Positions 7,024 to 16,220 are shown, counted from the first letter of the stretch. The stretch is 64,000 bases of DNA from Chersky-840 sp963848335 (GCA_963848335.1 CAWKDD010000002.1:248001-312000); one strand, 5' to 3'. Numbers and translations: made by a program. Notes: a model not told the origin generated them from the sequence alone.

Positions 7024-9903
7024 TCACCGGTGTCCACCCTGCTTGGCTCCTATCTCGTTGTCCACGAGCCGCAGGAGGGCTTCGACGTCCACCGGCTTCG
7101 TCAGGTACCCCTCGACCCCGAGGTCGAGCATCTCCCTGATCCGGCTCGGTGTGGCGTCTGCACTCACCACGACTACTTTGGTGTCGGCCAACTCAGGCAC
7201 CGCCTTGAGCCGGTGCAGCAGCTCGTCACCGGCCAGATCCGGCAGGTGGAGGTCGAGAAGGACCAGGTCGGGACGGTGCTGGCGGGCCAGCTGGAGCCCC
7301 GACCGGCCCTCCACGGCCGAGACGAGCCGGACCCCGGGCCGCTTGGCGAGCACCTGCCCGACCAGGGCGGCGTTGGAGGGGTTGTCCTCGATCTGCAGCA
7401 CCACCACTCCCCGGCCCTGTCCTTCGGGGACAGCCCCGCCGTTGGGCGAGGGGGGGTCGGAGAGTCCGCCACCGGCCCGTCCCGCCACGTCGGCCGCATC
7501 CCGTCCCGGCACGGGGCGCGCCGCGGGGCCCGAAGGCGGACGCTCCCCCACGCCGGCGGGCCCCACCGCCAGGAGCTCGATCCAGAACGTCGATCCGTGC
7601 CCGGGCACCGAGTCGACACCGATGGCTCCCCCCATCACCTCGACGAGCTGTTTCGACAGGGCGAGGCCGACGCCGGTGCCCTCGACCCCGGAGCGCTCGG
7701 CCCCCAGCCTCGAGAACGGCACGAACAATTGGTCCTGCTGCTCGTGCGCGATCCCGGGCCCGGTGTCCCGGACCTCGATGCGGATCCGACCCCTTCCCCC
7801 GGTGCCGGTGCGGAAGGCCACCGAGCCGCCCCGGCTGTTGTACTTCACGGCGTTCGAACCCAGGTTGAGCAGGACCTGGACCAGCCTCTGGCGATCCGCC
7901 TGCACGCGCAGCACGCGCGCCGCGTCCGTGTCCACCGACAGCTCGACGTCCGAGGCCTCGGCGACCGGGGCGAGCAGGGTCGCCACCTCCTCGAGGACGT
8001 CACCCACTTCGACGGGCTCGGTGGAGAGGCTGACGCGACCTGCTTCGATGCGCGAGATGTCGAGCACCTCGTTGATCAGCGACAGGAGATGGCGCCCCGC
8101 CACCTGGATCTGGTCGACGCTCGACGCCTGGTCGGCGGGAAGCTCGTCGAGCTCGAGGAGCTGGGCGAAACCGAGGATGGCATTGAGCGGCGTGCGCAAC
8201 TCGTGGCTCATGCGCGACAGGAACTCGCTCTTGGCCTGGCTGGCCCTCTCGGCGCCCACCGACGCGTGCCGGAGGGACTGCTCGAGGTGCATGCGCTGGG
8301 TGATGTCACGGGAGATCGTGACGGAGCCCGTCACTCGGCCCGCCTGGTCGAAGACCGGTCGGGCCCGGGTCTCGTAGGTCCGGAGGTCCCCGTGGGCGAG
8401 GCGACCCGTGGTAACCACCGGATCGGGGCTCTGCTCGCCGGCGACACAACGGGCGATGAGCTCGTCGAGCACGGCGCGGTCCTCGTCCGAAGCCACGTCC
8501 CGCCGTGTCGAGCCGTTCGAGCCGGCCGGCGCCCGGGAGGACCCGGTCGGAGCGGTGTCGGTCGTCCCGATCACTTCCGACAGCGACGAGCTGGCCAGAA
8601 CCACCCGCCCCGCGATGTCCCGCACGACGATCGTGTCCGGAGACGCATGGAAGATGGACTCCAGGAGGAACCGCCGTTCGTCGGCGGCGCGCTGGGCGAG
8701 ATGGCGCTCGGAAACGTCCACCAGGTAGGCCACGAGCCCCCGGAGCTCGCCGGTCGGGCCCGAGTCCACCATGTAGACGGCCTCGGCCTCGTGCCAGTCC
8801 TGCGAGGAGAGGTCACGCCGGAAGCGGAGGAGGAGCTCGAGGCGTTCGCCCCGGCGACCCGCCCCTCCGACCAGCGCGTCGCGCAGCTGGTGGGCCGAGT
8901 CCCGATGGAAGTGCTCGACGACGACGTCCGGCTCGGCCATGGCCACCTCGGCGGAGATCCCGAGGAGCCGCTCGATGTTGGGGCTCGCATACGAGAAGTG
9001 CCGGGTGGCGACGTCGTAGCGCAACGACACCACCGGACTGGCGGTGAGGATGTTCTCGAGCTCACCACGGGCGCGGTCGCGCTCTTCGGCCCGCTCCCGC
9101 ATTTGGGACGTGGTGTCGAGCAGCCGGGCCGAGAGCCGTCCGATCTCGTCGCGTCCGCTGGGGACCTCGACGGGGACCTCGCCCCGCTCCACGGCCTCGG
9201 TGGCCCACTCGAGACGGCGCAGCCTCGTGACCACGCCCGAGGTGAACAACTGCGACACGATGACGCCCCCGGCGAGGGCCAGCACCACCGCAGCGATGGC
9301 GATGACGGGCAGGACGACGTTCGAGGTGTGGATGGCCGACTGCTGGGTGGCGATGATCGCCGTCTCCTGGCGCGACAGGGACGAGACGTCGCCCCGGAGC
9401 TTGTCCGTGCCGGCCTGCACCGAGCGCATGAAGGTGAGGACGGTCGCCGACGGTGCTGCCGACGGTCGATGTTGGTTCAGCCGGTCCAGTTCGGAGAGGA
9501 GGCCGAGGGTGTCGCGCTGGATGGCGGGGCCCCACGTGCGGCGCTCGGGGGTGCCGAGGGTCAGCGCCTCGAGCCGGCCCAGATGGCCCGGTACCGACTG
9601 TTCGGACTGGGTGTAGGAGCTCCGGAACGAGGCGTCTCCCGTGAGCAGGTAGCCCCCGAGGTCGGCTTGAGCCGAAAGGATGCTGTTCTCGAGCATGGTG
9701 GCGGCGTCGACGATCTGGCGCGAGTTCCCCGCCACCCCTTGGGCCTGATTGTCGACGTGGGTGAACCAGAACGTCGAGCCCAGCACCACCACCAGGATGG
9801 CGATGGGCACGGCGATGACCACGAGACCCTTGGCTCTCAGGGGCCGGTCGACCCACCGGGTGCCGAGCCGTTGCCCTTTCGACGCGTCACGCATGTCCGA
9901 CAC
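7024..9903 (-). CDS. Membrane hybrid histidine kinase (CHASE3-HAMP-PAS-PAS-HisKA-HATPase-REC)
   Basis: 959 residues. A first membrane helix (VIAVPIAILVVVLGSTFWF) precedes an extracytoplasmic CHASE3-type domain (about 45-185), a second helix (VVLPVIAIAAVVLALAGGVI) and a HAMP linker. Two PAS domains follow (DVATRHFSYASPNIERLLG and HASPDTIVVRDIAG), then HisKA with the phosphoacceptor in FLSRMSHELRTPLNAI, HATPase_c (LLNLGSNAVKYN, VRDTGPGIAHE, GVGLALSKQLVEVMGG) and a C-terminal receiver domain with LVLLDLHLPDLAGDELL. The REC domain suggests an internal phosphorelay before the downstream OmpR-type regulator. GTG at 9903 or ATG at 9894 may be the start. Proline/glycine-rich linker around residues 790-830. 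Confidence 0.9.
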   Translation of the reverse strand: MSDMRDASKGQRLGTRWVDRPLRAKGLVVIAVPIAILVVVLGSTFWFTHVDNQAQGVAGNSRQIVDAATMLENSILSAQADLGGYLLTGDASFRSSYTQSEQSVPGHLGRLEALTLGTPERRTWGPAIQRDTLGLLSELDRLNQHRPSAAPSATVLTFMRSVQAGTDKLRGDVSSLSRQETAIIATQQSAIHTSNVVLPVIAIAAVVLALAGGVIVSQLFTSGVVTRLRRLEWATEAVERGEVPVEVPSGRDEIGRLSARLLDTTSQMRERAEERDRARGELENILTASPVVSLRYDVATRHFSYASPNIERLLGISAEVAMAEPDVVVEHFHRDSAHQLRDALVGGAGRRGERLELLLRFRRDLSSQDWHEAEAVYMVDSGPTGELRGLVAYLVDVSERHLAQRAADERRFLLESIFHASPDTIVVRDIAGRVVLASSSLSEVIGTTDTAPTGSSRAPAGSNGSTRRDVASDEDRAVLDELIARCVAGEQSPDPVVTTGRLAHGDLRTYETRARPVFDQAGRVTGSVTISRDITQRMHLEQSLRHASVGAERASQAKSEFLSRMSHELRTPLNAILGFAQLLELDELPADQASSVDQIQVAGRHLLSLINEVLDISRIEAGRVSLSTEPVEVGDVLEEVATLLAPVAEASDVELSVDTDAARVLRVQADRQRLVQVLLNLGSNAVKYNSRGGSVAFRTGTGGRGRIRIEVRDTGPGIAHEQQDQLFVPFSRLGAERSGVEGTGVGLALSKQLVEVMGGAIGVDSVPGHGSTFWIELLAVGPAGVGERPPSGPAARPVPGRDAADVAGRAGGGLSDPPSPNGGAVPEGQGRGVVVLQIEDNPSNAALVGQVLAKRPGVRLVSAVEGRSGLQLARQHRPDLVLLDLHLPDLAGDELLHRLKAVPELADTKVVVVSADATPSRIREMLDLGVEGYLTKPVDVEALLRLVDNEIGAKQGGHR

Positions 9904-9935
9904 CTCTCACCGAGAAGCGGCAGCTCTCACCGAGA
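9904..9935. repeat. 12-bp direct repeat in promoter region of hybrid kinase
   Basis: CTCTCACCGAGA occurs at 9904-9915 and again at 9924-9935, exactly 20 bp apart (about two helical turns), directly ahead of the kinase start codon. The flanking bases AAGCGGCAG and GGCAG are also similar. Spacing on one face of the helix would suit a dimeric regulator. Confidence 0.45.
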
Positions 9936-10016
9936 GGCAGTGGAGAAAGAGAAGACCTGCGCGTTCCCCGTCAGTCGAGGATATCGACGGCTCCGCGGCG
10001 CACCTTGACGCGCAAC

Positions 10017-10039
10017 GGCCCCGGAGCGACTCCGGGGCC
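10017..10039 (-). terminator. Strong hairpin downstream of whiB
   Basis: GGCCCCGGAG at 10017-10026 and CTCCGGGGCC at 10030-10039 form a perfect 10-bp stem with a three-base loop, placed 36 bases after the WhiB stop codon on the minus strand. No T-run follows. Confidence 0.6.
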
Positions 10040-10074
10040 GATCGGTCGGACAGGGGTGGTGCGGGAGGAGACTG

Positions 10075-10365
10075 CTACGAGGCGCGACGCCGTGCGGCCA
10101 GCCAGGCCTTGCGCAGCTTGCGCCGCTCCTCTTCGGAGGTCCCGCCCCAGATGCCCGATTCCTGGTTGGTGGCCAGGGCGAACTCGAGACAGGGCTCGAT
10201 CGCCTCACAGGCCCGGCAGACCCTCTTGGCCGCCTCGATCTGCTCGATGGCAGGACCGGTCGTCCCTACCGGGAAGAAGAGGTCCGGCTCGGTGTGCCGG
10301 CAGGCTGCCACCTTGCGCCAGTCGTCGGCATCCCATTCGACCGAGCGGTTCCACATGAGTGCCAC
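10075..10365 (-). CDS. WhiB-family iron-sulfur transcriptional regulator
   Basis: 96 residues. The four cluster-binding cysteines are present: C22 in AACRHTEP, C50 and C53 in VCRAC, C59 in IEPC, followed by the G-[VI]-W-G-G turn (SGIWGG) and a basic C-terminal tail (RRKLRKAWLAARRR) expected to contact DNA. WhiB proteins bind a [4Fe-4S] cluster and usually act by binding the housekeeping sigma factor. GTG at 10365 has an excellent GGAGGAGG with suitable spacing; ATG at 10356 is the alternative. It is monocistronic, closed by a hairpin. Confidence 0.92.
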   Translation of the reverse strand: MALMWNRSVEWDADDWRKVAACRHTEPDLFFPVGTTGPAIEQIEAAKRVCRACEAIEPCLEFALATNQESGIWGGTSEEERRKLRKAWLAARRRAS

Positions 10366-10691
10366 GATTACCTCCTCCGGTGCCCCAGCAATTCGGGCCG
10401 ATCTGAGCGCCGTGCCCTTGTGATCCCGTTCACTTGGCAGGCCACAGGGCATAAACGCCACGGGAAACGGTGAACGTGAAGCTACTCCCAAGCGCTCACC
10501 CCTGCAAGCGCGGAGGAGGCTCGCCGGCACTCACGGATATGGAAACGGATCGGAAAGCGATGAAATGAGCTCCATCGTCGGGCCCGCCGGTAGCGGATTG
10601 GAAGACCATGAGAGGGGACGAAGAACCTCGATGGCGGGCGCGCCTCCTCGGGACGGGGCGCCGTGGCCGCCCGTGACTAACGTTCGCTCCT
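10366..10691. other. Intergenic region upstream of whiB and the glycerophosphodiesterase
   Basis: Divergent 326-base gap. On the minus strand a GGAGGAGG ribosome site is followed by the whiB GTG. TAGCTT (rc of 10481-10486) could serve as a whiB -10 box, giving a leader of about 110 bases. I see no ORF or clear hairpin; the segment 10440-10590 has lower GC than its surroundings. Confidence 0.35.
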
Positions 10692-11459
10692 GTGGCGCGT
10701 CAAGGGGACCGTTCGCCCGTCACCCCGTCCCGGTGGCCGAGGCGACGTCCCGACGGCCCGGTGGCGGTCCTGGCCCACCGGGGCGGCGCCGGGCCCTGGC
10801 GCGAGAACACGCTCGAGGCCTTCGCCGGCGCCCTGCGCGCCGGGGCGGACGGCGTGGAGCTCGACGTCCGGCGGTGCGCGGACGGCGAATTGGTCGTGCA
10901 CCACGACGCCGAGGTCCCGGGACAGGGGTTCGTGCACGAGCACACGCGCCGCGAGCTGCCGGGATGGGTGCCCACGCTCGGAAGCGCCCTGGCCGCCTGC
11001 GCCGGGGCGGTCGTCAACGTGGAGATCAAGAACGTCCCCACCGACCCCGGTTACGACCCGGCGCACCGGGTGGCGCGCGAGGTCGAGTCGGTCCTGGCCC
11101 GCGGCGCCCGCGGGGTCGGACCGTGGCCCGCCCACGTCGTGGTGTCCTCGTTCTGGCCCGAGACCCTGGCCGCGTTCGGGGCCGGGCACGACGCGGCACC
11201 CCTCGGGCTCCTCGTCCACCCCGCCCTGGATGCTTCGTCCGCGCTCGATACCGCCTTGCACCTCGGCTGTGTGGCGCTGCACCCTCATCACTCGCAGGTC
11301 AGCGGCGAGCTCGTGGCGCGGGCGCACGGCCTGGGCCTGGCCGTGGTGACCTGGACAGTGAACAGCCCCGGGGACCTCGACGCCGCCGTCGGGGCCGGGG
11401 TGGACGCCGTGATCACCGATTCGGTGCTCGACACCCTCACCCACCTGGGGCGGCTCTGA
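10692..11459 (+). CDS. Glycerophosphodiester phosphodiesterase
   Basis: 255-residue GDPD-type TIM barrel that hydrolyses glycerophosphodiesters to glycerol-3-phosphate and an alcohol. The signature is clear: VLAHRGGAGPWRENTLEAF (catalytic His and metal-binding Glu), GVELDVRRCADGELVVHHD (metal ligands and second catalytic His), then NVEIKN. C-terminal strands VVTWTVNSPGDLDAAVGAG and VITDSVLD are typical. No signal peptide, so it is probably cytoplasmic. The first 28 residues (RSPVTPSRWPRRRPDG) are basic and unconserved; an internal GTG just before VLAHRGG is a possible later start. Confidence 0.88.
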   Translation: MARQGDRSPVTPSRWPRRRPDGPVAVLAHRGGAGPWRENTLEAFAGALRAGADGVELDVRRCADGELVVHHDAEVPGQGFVHEHTRRELPGWVPTLGSALAACAGAVVNVEIKNVPTDPGYDPAHRVAREVESVLARGARGVGPWPAHVVVSSFWPETLAAFGAGHDAAPLGLLVHPALDASSALDTALHLGCVALHPHHSQVSGELVARAHGLGLAVVTWTVNSPGDLDAAVGAGVDAVITDSVLDTLTHLGRL

Positions 11460-11547
11460 AGGACCGGGACCAGGGGCCGTCCCGACCCACGGGCCGCCGA
11501 CGGGGTGGATTGGTCCGAGGGCGCCGTTCTCGGGAACAATCGACGCC

Positions 11548-12327
11548 ATGAACGTCGTCGTCTGCGTGAAACAGATCCCCGATCCGGCCGCCCCCCAGGC
11601 CCTCGACCCCGAGACCCACACCCTGGTCAGGGAGGGGAAGTTGATCATGGACGACTCCGACGCCTACGGCGTCGAGATGGGCCTGCAGCTGGCCGAAGCG
11701 GCGGGAGGCGGCGAGGTCACCCTGGTCTCGATGGCACCGGGCGGAGAGACCTCGGGCCTGCGCACGGCTCTGGCCATGGGCGCGGCGAAGGCCATCTTGG
11801 TGAGCGACGACGCCCTCAAGGGATCCGACGCGCTGTCGACGGCCAAGGTCCTGGCCAAGGCCATCGAACGGGCCCAGCCCGACCTGGTCATCGCCGCCAC
11901 CGAGTCGACCGACGGGTACACGGGGACGACGCCGGTCCAGGTGGCCGAGCTCCTCGGCTTCCCGTCGGTCACCTTCGCCAAGAAGGTCTCGGTGGGCGAG
12001 GGCCGGGTCCACGTCGAGCGCCAGACCGAAGCCGGCTACGACGAGGTCGACTGTCCGCTTCCCGCCGTGGTGACCGTCACCGCAGGCGTGGTCGAACCGC
12101 GCTACCCGTCGTTCAAGGGGATCATGGCGGCGAAGTCCAAGCCCGTGGACCAGCTGACGGTGGCCGACCTCGGCCTCGATGCGGGCCAGGTCGGTGCGGC
12201 GGGCTCGCGCCAGGAGGTCACCGACGTGAGCGCGGCCGAGGAGCGCAAGGCCGGCGAGATCGTCGTCGACGAGGGCGACGGGTACGAGCACGTCGTCCGG
12301 TTCCTAGAGCAGCTCAAGCTGGTCTGA
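11548..12327 (+). CDS. etfB: Electron transfer flavoprotein, beta subunit
   Basis: 259 residues, full length for EtfB/FixA. It begins MNVVVCVKQIPDPAAPQAL, the family start, and contains the adenine-nucleotide fold and the stretch ATESTDGYTGTTPVQVAELLG. With EtfA it forms a soluble FAD/AMP heterodimer that collects electrons from acyl-CoA and other dehydrogenases and passes them to ETF:quinone oxidoreductase. The alpha gene follows after 47 bases, so the pair is an operon. Confidence 0.95.
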   Translation: MNVVVCVKQIPDPAAPQALDPETHTLVREGKLIMDDSDAYGVEMGLQLAEAAGGGEVTLVSMAPGGETSGLRTALAMGAAKAILVSDDALKGSDALSTAKVLAKAIERAQPDLVIAATESTDGYTGTTPVQVAELLGFPSVTFAKKVSVGEGRVHVERQTEAGYDEVDCPLPAVVTVTAGVVEPRYPSFKGIMAAKSKPVDQLTVADLGLDAGQVGAAGSRQEVTDVSAAEERKAGEIVVDEGDGYEHVVRFLEQLKLV

Positions 12328-12374
12328 CGCCGGCCGTCGGGCCCCGTTCTCGCACCCACTCCCAGGAGAAGAGC

Positions 12375-13346
12375 ATGTCGATCGACAAGATTTGGGTCCT
12401 CGCCGAGTCCGCCGAGGGCAACCCGACGGGCACCACCCTCGAGCTGCTCACCCACGCCCGTTCGATGGGCACCACCACCGAAGCCGTGGCGTGGGGCGCG
12501 GACACCGCCTCGGTGGCCGCCGAGCTCGGCAACTACGGCGCCACCACCGTCTACGACGTGGGCGATCTCGGGGACTCGCTCCCCGGCGCACCGGTGGCCG
12601 GCGCCATCGCCTCGCTCGTCGGCTCGGGCAACCGCCCCGACATCATCCTCATCCCCGCCAGCTACGACGGCCGCGACATCGCCGGCCGCCTGTCGGTTCG
12701 CCTCGACGCACCGGTGATCACCAACGTCGTGGACCTGACCGCGGAGGGGGACGACGTGCGCTCGCAGCACGGGCTCTTCGGCGGCGCCCAGGTGGCCTCG
12801 GCCCGTTTCACCGGCGAGCGTCCGTGGATCTTCGTGGTGCGCGCCAAGTCCTTCGCGGCCGAGCCCGCCGGCGGGGGAGCCGCCCAGGTGGTGGCGGCCT
12901 CCGTCCCCGAGCTCGGTGCCACCGACGGCACCAAGGTCCTCGCCCGTCACGCCGAGGAGCGCTCCGGGCCCAAGCTCGACGAGGCCGACGTGGTGGTGTC
13001 GGGGGGCAGGGGCCTCGGGGCCGCCGAGCACTACGCCATGATCGAGGAGCTGGCCAAGCTGCTGCGGGGCGCGGCCGGTGCCAGCCGTGCCATCGTCGAC
13101 GCCGGCTGGGTGCCCTATTCGCACCAGGTGGGCCAGACGGGCAAGACCGTCAAGCCCACGCTCTACATCGCCTGCGGGATCTCGGGTGCCACCCAGCACC
13201 TGGTGGGCATGAAGGGCTCGAAGAACATCGTGGCCATCAACAAGGACCAGGACGCCCCCATCTTCTCGGTGGCCGACCTCGGCATCGTCGGTGACGTCCA
13301 CAAGGTCGTGCCCAAGCTGATCGAGGCCCTCAAGGCGCGTAACTGA
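12375..13346 (+). CDS. etfA: Electron transfer flavoprotein, alpha subunit
   Basis: 323 residues. The C-terminal FAD-binding half carries the family block PYSHQVGQTGKTVKPTLYIA followed by GISGATQHLVGMK and NKDQDAPIFSVADLGIVGD. The N-terminal half (KIWVLAESAEGNPTGTTLEL) is the ETF alpha/beta fold. ATG at 12375 is preceded by AGGAGA at good spacing; the longer frame upstream is a shadow of etfB. No acyl-CoA dehydrogenase is adjacent; the MaoC, SDR and F420 enzymes at 41-45 kb are the nearest lipid-type genes. Confidence 0.95.
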   Translation: MSIDKIWVLAESAEGNPTGTTLELLTHARSMGTTTEAVAWGADTASVAAELGNYGATTVYDVGDLGDSLPGAPVAGAIASLVGSGNRPDIILIPASYDGRDIAGRLSVRLDAPVITNVVDLTAEGDDVRSQHGLFGGAQVASARFTGERPWIFVVRAKSFAAEPAGGGAAQVVAASVPELGATDGTKVLARHAEERSGPKLDEADVVVSGGRGLGAAEHYAMIEELAKLLRGAAGASRAIVDAGWVPYSHQVGQTGKTVKPTLYIACGISGATQHLVGMKGSKNIVAINKDQDAPIFSVADLGIVGDVHKVVPKLIEALKARN

Positions 13347-13349
13347 CAA

Positions 13350-13369
13350 GGGCGCCGGTGACGGCGCCC
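13350..13369 (+). terminator. Hairpin terminator after etfA
   Basis: GGGCGCC at 13350-13356 and GGCGCCC at 13363-13369 form a perfect 7-bp stem with a 6-nt loop, four bases past the etfA stop. Confidence 0.6.
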
Positions 13370-13431
13370 GGGCCCGGGGCTGTGCACGGGGGCGCTGACG
13401 AGCGCGTCCTGATTCTGTGACGGCCCATGCT

Positions 13432-13503
13432 GTAGCGTGCCAGGTCCGGTACGCCGCGTAACCCGGGGGTGCGCTCCCTCTGAGCAACGGGTGATTCGCA
13501 CGC
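13432..13503 (+). promoter_or_regulatory. Promoter and possible pseudoknot leader of the MBOAT gene
   Basis: TAGCGT at 13432-13437 is a good -10 box. The short leader up to ATG 13504 can form two crossing stems: ACCCG (13461-13465) with CGGGT (13488-13492), and GTGCG (13469-13473) with CGCAC (13497-13501), plus a small CTC/GAG hairpin between. The second stem ends three bases before the start codon, where it could mask ribosome entry. Five-base stems are easy to find by chance at this GC content, so this remains a suggestion. Confidence 0.35.
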
Positions 13504-14928
13504 ATGCTGTTCCCGACGACCGACTTCGCCATCTTCTTCGCCGTGGCCTTCACGGTGAACTGGCTGCTGAACCCCTATCCGCGTCTGTGGAAGCTCTCCA
13601 TGGTGCTGGCCAGCTACGTCTTCTACAGCTGGTGGGACTGGCGCTTCGTGTTCCTGCTGGCGGCGGTGACGGCCATCGCGCAGGTCGGTGCCGTGGTGGT
13701 GCATCGTTGCCAGGAGGAGCGCTCCAGGCGCATCGCCATGGTGACGAGCGTGACCGTCCTCCTCGGGGTCCTGGGATGGTTCAAGTACTACGGCTTCGTG
13801 GTCGTGAACGTGGACAACCTCTTCCATGCCCTGGGGGCCGGGCGGGTCCTCCCGCTGTTGTCGGTGACTCTCCCCGTGGGGGTGTCCTTCTTCACCTTCA
13901 TGGCCCTCAGCTACGTGATCGACGTCTATCGCCGCAAGATCGAACCGGCCCACGCCCTCGACGCCGCGGTCTACCTGTCGTTCTTCCCCCATCTCGTGGC
14001 GGGCCCCATCGTGCGGGGGGAGGAGCTGCTCCCCCAGATCCGCCGGCGCCGGGACCCGGCCGGGATCGACTTCGGACGCGCCGCGTGGCTCGTGGCGGCC
14101 GGCCTGTTCAAGAAGGTCGTGATCTCCTCGTACGTCGACTCCGCCATCGTCAGCCCCGTCTTCTCGGCGCCGCACCAGCATTCGGCCCTCGAGATCCTCT
14201 TCGCCGCGTACGGCTACGCCGTCGAGATCTACGCCGACTTCAGCGGGTACACCGACATCGCCATCGGCCTGGCCATGTTCCTCGGCTTCCGCTTCCCCCA
14301 GAACTTCGACAGGCCCTACACCGCCCGCAATCTCCAGGACTTCTGGCGCCGTTGGCACATGACGCTGTCGCGCTGGCTGCGCGACTACCTCTACATCCCG
14401 CTGGGGGGAGGCCGCGGCTCACAGGGGAAGGTGGCCAGGAACATCATGATCACGATGATCCTGGGCGGCCTCTGGCACGGGGCGGCGTGGACCTTCGTGG
14501 CCTGGGGCGCCCTCCACGGGACCGGCCAGGTGCTGGGGCATGCCCGCCGGACCCGCCGGGTGGCCGAGGGCCTCGACCCGCTTCCCGACGGCGGGCTCAG
14601 AGTGATCGTGCAGCGCGTCGTCACGTTCCACATCGTGTGCCTGGGCTGGATCTTCTTCAACGCCGATTCCATCTCGACGGCGGGCACGCTCATCGGCCGG
14701 CTCTTCACGGCGTGGGGCCGGGCCCCGCTCGTGACGCCCCTGGTCGTGATCACCATCGCGGGCACGGTGGCCCTGCAGTACATGCCCACGTCCCTCGGCG
14801 GCCGGGTGCAGCGTGAGTTCGCCCGTCAGCCCTGGGCGGTCCAAGGGGCCATACTGGGGGCCGTCCTTCTGGTCATCACGACGCTCGGGCCACAAGGTGT
14901 CGCACCGTTCATCTACTACAAGTTCTAG
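13504..14928 (+). CDS. MBOAT-family membrane O-acyltransferase (AlgI/PatA-like)
   Basis: 474 residues with about ten hydrophobic helices. MBOAT hallmarks are NLQDFWRRWHMTLSRWLRDY with LYIPLGG and the catalytic histidine in LGGLWHGAAWTFVAWG; the N-terminal part (LASYVFYSWWDWRF, LGWFKYYGFVV) is typical of AlgI. These proteins move acyl groups across or within the membrane to polysaccharides, with a periplasmic or extracellular SGNH enzyme doing the final transfer. The gene right after it encodes such an SGNH protein, which supports surface glycan O-acylation as the joint role. The acceptor polymer is unknown. Confidence 0.9.
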   Translation: MLFPTTDFAIFFAVAFTVNWLLNPYPRLWKLSMVLASYVFYSWWDWRFVFLLAAVTAIAQVGAVVVHRCQEERSRRIAMVTSVTVLLGVLGWFKYYGFVVVNVDNLFHALGAGRVLPLLSVTLPVGVSFFTFMALSYVIDVYRRKIEPAHALDAAVYLSFFPHLVAGPIVRGEELLPQIRRRRDPAGIDFGRAAWLVAAGLFKKVVISSYVDSAIVSPVFSAPHQHSALEILFAAYGYAVEIYADFSGYTDIAIGLAMFLGFRFPQNFDRPYTARNLQDFWRRWHMTLSRWLRDYLYIPLGGGRGSQGKVARNIMITMILGGLWHGAAWTFVAWGALHGTGQVLGHARRTRRVAEGLDPLPDGGLRVIVQRVVTFHIVCLGWIFFNADSISTAGTLIGRLFTAWGRAPLVTPLVVITIAGTVALQYMPTSLGGRVQREFARQPWAVQGAILGAVLLVITTLGPQGVAPFIYYKF

Positions 14929-15009
14929 GGCCGCCGCCGAGCTTGCGGTCGACCGTCAGCGAGGTTCACGGGGGGCGGTTCCGAGCATGGATGTGCACAC
15001 GCGGACCAC

Positions 15010-16209
15010 ATGACCGAAACCCCCACCGACCACTCGAACGTGTCAGGGGACCGAGCCCTCGGTCCGGTGGCGACCGCGGCTCACGGTGCCCGACACGGCA
15101 CCGCCGCCGGCGGTGCCAACGGAACGGCTGGGCCGGTGCGTGTTCCATCTGTGGCCCGACACCGGCGTCCCGTCCCCGGGAGGGTGCACGTGACCTGGCG
15201 CCACGCGCTGGCGGCGGGCCTGATGTGCTTCGCGGTGTGGCTGCTCCTCGACGCGCCGACGCTCCTGCACTCGGCTCAGGACTCCCCGCTCGGAACCCGG
15301 CGCAGCGTCGCCATGACGGTGCTGCGCCCGGTGGCAGACGTCTCCGACGCGCTCGGCTTGTCCCATGTCGTCGGAGGGGCCAACCGCGCCATCGGGCGCA
15401 CCGGGAACTCCGTGAGCGGGAGCGGCGTGCTGCAGGTCGAGGGGCCCCCGGCTCACGCGCACCGTCCTCGTCCTGCGCGGCCCCGCATCGCCGCGGCCCC
15501 ACCGCCCGGATCGAGCCCGACCACCGCGGTCACCGCTCCCGACGGGCTGGCGCCCCTGGGGATGCCCACCCCGTCGGCCCCCCTGCGCGTGCTCGTCGTG
15601 GGTGACTCCCTCGGGATCGACTTCGGACAACCCCTCGTCAACGACCTCGCCGCCACCGATGTCGTGAGCGCGGTGCTCGACGGCCACATCGACACGGGCC
15701 TGTCGCGGCCCGACTACTTCGACTGGCAGACCGAGCTCCAGACCGATCTGGCCAAGTACCAGCCGCAGGCCGTGGTGGTGTTCATCGGCGCCAACGATCC
15801 CCAGAACTTCGTCGCCGGCGGCGCTGCGCTCAGCTACGGCACCGCGGCGTGGAACGCCGCCTACGCCCAACGGGTCGGGTCGTTCATGCAGGCCGCGCTG
15901 AGCAATGGGGCCCGGGTGCTGTGGGTCGGCATGCCGCCCATGGCCGACCCCGTGCTCAACGCCAAGATGGAGAACTTGAACAGCATCTACCAGAGCCAGG
16001 CGGCGCTGCACCACGGCGTCACCTACTTCGCCTCGTGGCCGGTGCTGTCGGACCCCCAGGGCCACTATGTCGCGTTCCTCCCCGACGCCTCGGGGAACGA
16101 GGTGCAGATCAGGGATCCCGACGGCACCCACATCGCACAGCCGGGCGCGCAGCGCCTGTCGCAGGCCGCCATCACCTTCATGGACCACGAGTGGGGTCTC
16201 GTCCTGTAG
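15010..16209 (+). CDS. Membrane-anchored SGNH hydrolase/acyltransferase (DUF459-type)
   Basis: 399 residues. A cytoplasmic N-terminus of about 65 residues leads to one membrane helix (ALAAGLMCFAVWLLLDAP), a Pro/Ala-rich linker (about 140-190) and an extracellular SGNH fold. Block I is VLVVGDSLGIDFG (nucleophile Ser), block III VVVFIGANDPQNF (Asn), block V RDPDGTHIAQPGAQRLSQA (Asp and His), so all catalytic residues are present. It follows the MBOAT gene after 81 bases and is the likely partner that transfers the acyl group to a wall or capsule glycan. ATG at 15010 is the only reasonable start. Confidence 0.85.
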   Translation: MTETPTDHSNVSGDRALGPVATAAHGARHGTAAGGANGTAGPVRVPSVARHRRPVPGRVHVTWRHALAAGLMCFAVWLLLDAPTLLHSAQDSPLGTRRSVAMTVLRPVADVSDALGLSHVVGGANRAIGRTGNSVSGSGVLQVEGPPAHAHRPRPARPRIAAAPPPGSSPTTAVTAPDGLAPLGMPTPSAPLRVLVVGDSLGIDFGQPLVNDLAATDVVSAVLDGHIDTGLSRPDYFDWQTELQTDLAKYQPQAVVVFIGANDPQNFVAGGAALSYGTAAWNAAYAQRVGSFMQAALSNGARVLWVGMPPMADPVLNAKMENLNSIYQSQAALHHGVTYFASWPVLSDPQGHYVAFLPDASGNEVQIRDPDGTHIAQPGAQRLSQAAITFMDHEWGLVL

Positions 16210-16220
16210 CGGGCAAGTCG

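Noticed and set aside
6211..10008. Very long open frame on the plus strand
   Set aside because: It is antisense to the response regulator and hybrid kinase, with a composition typical of high-GC shadows and no recognisable domain.
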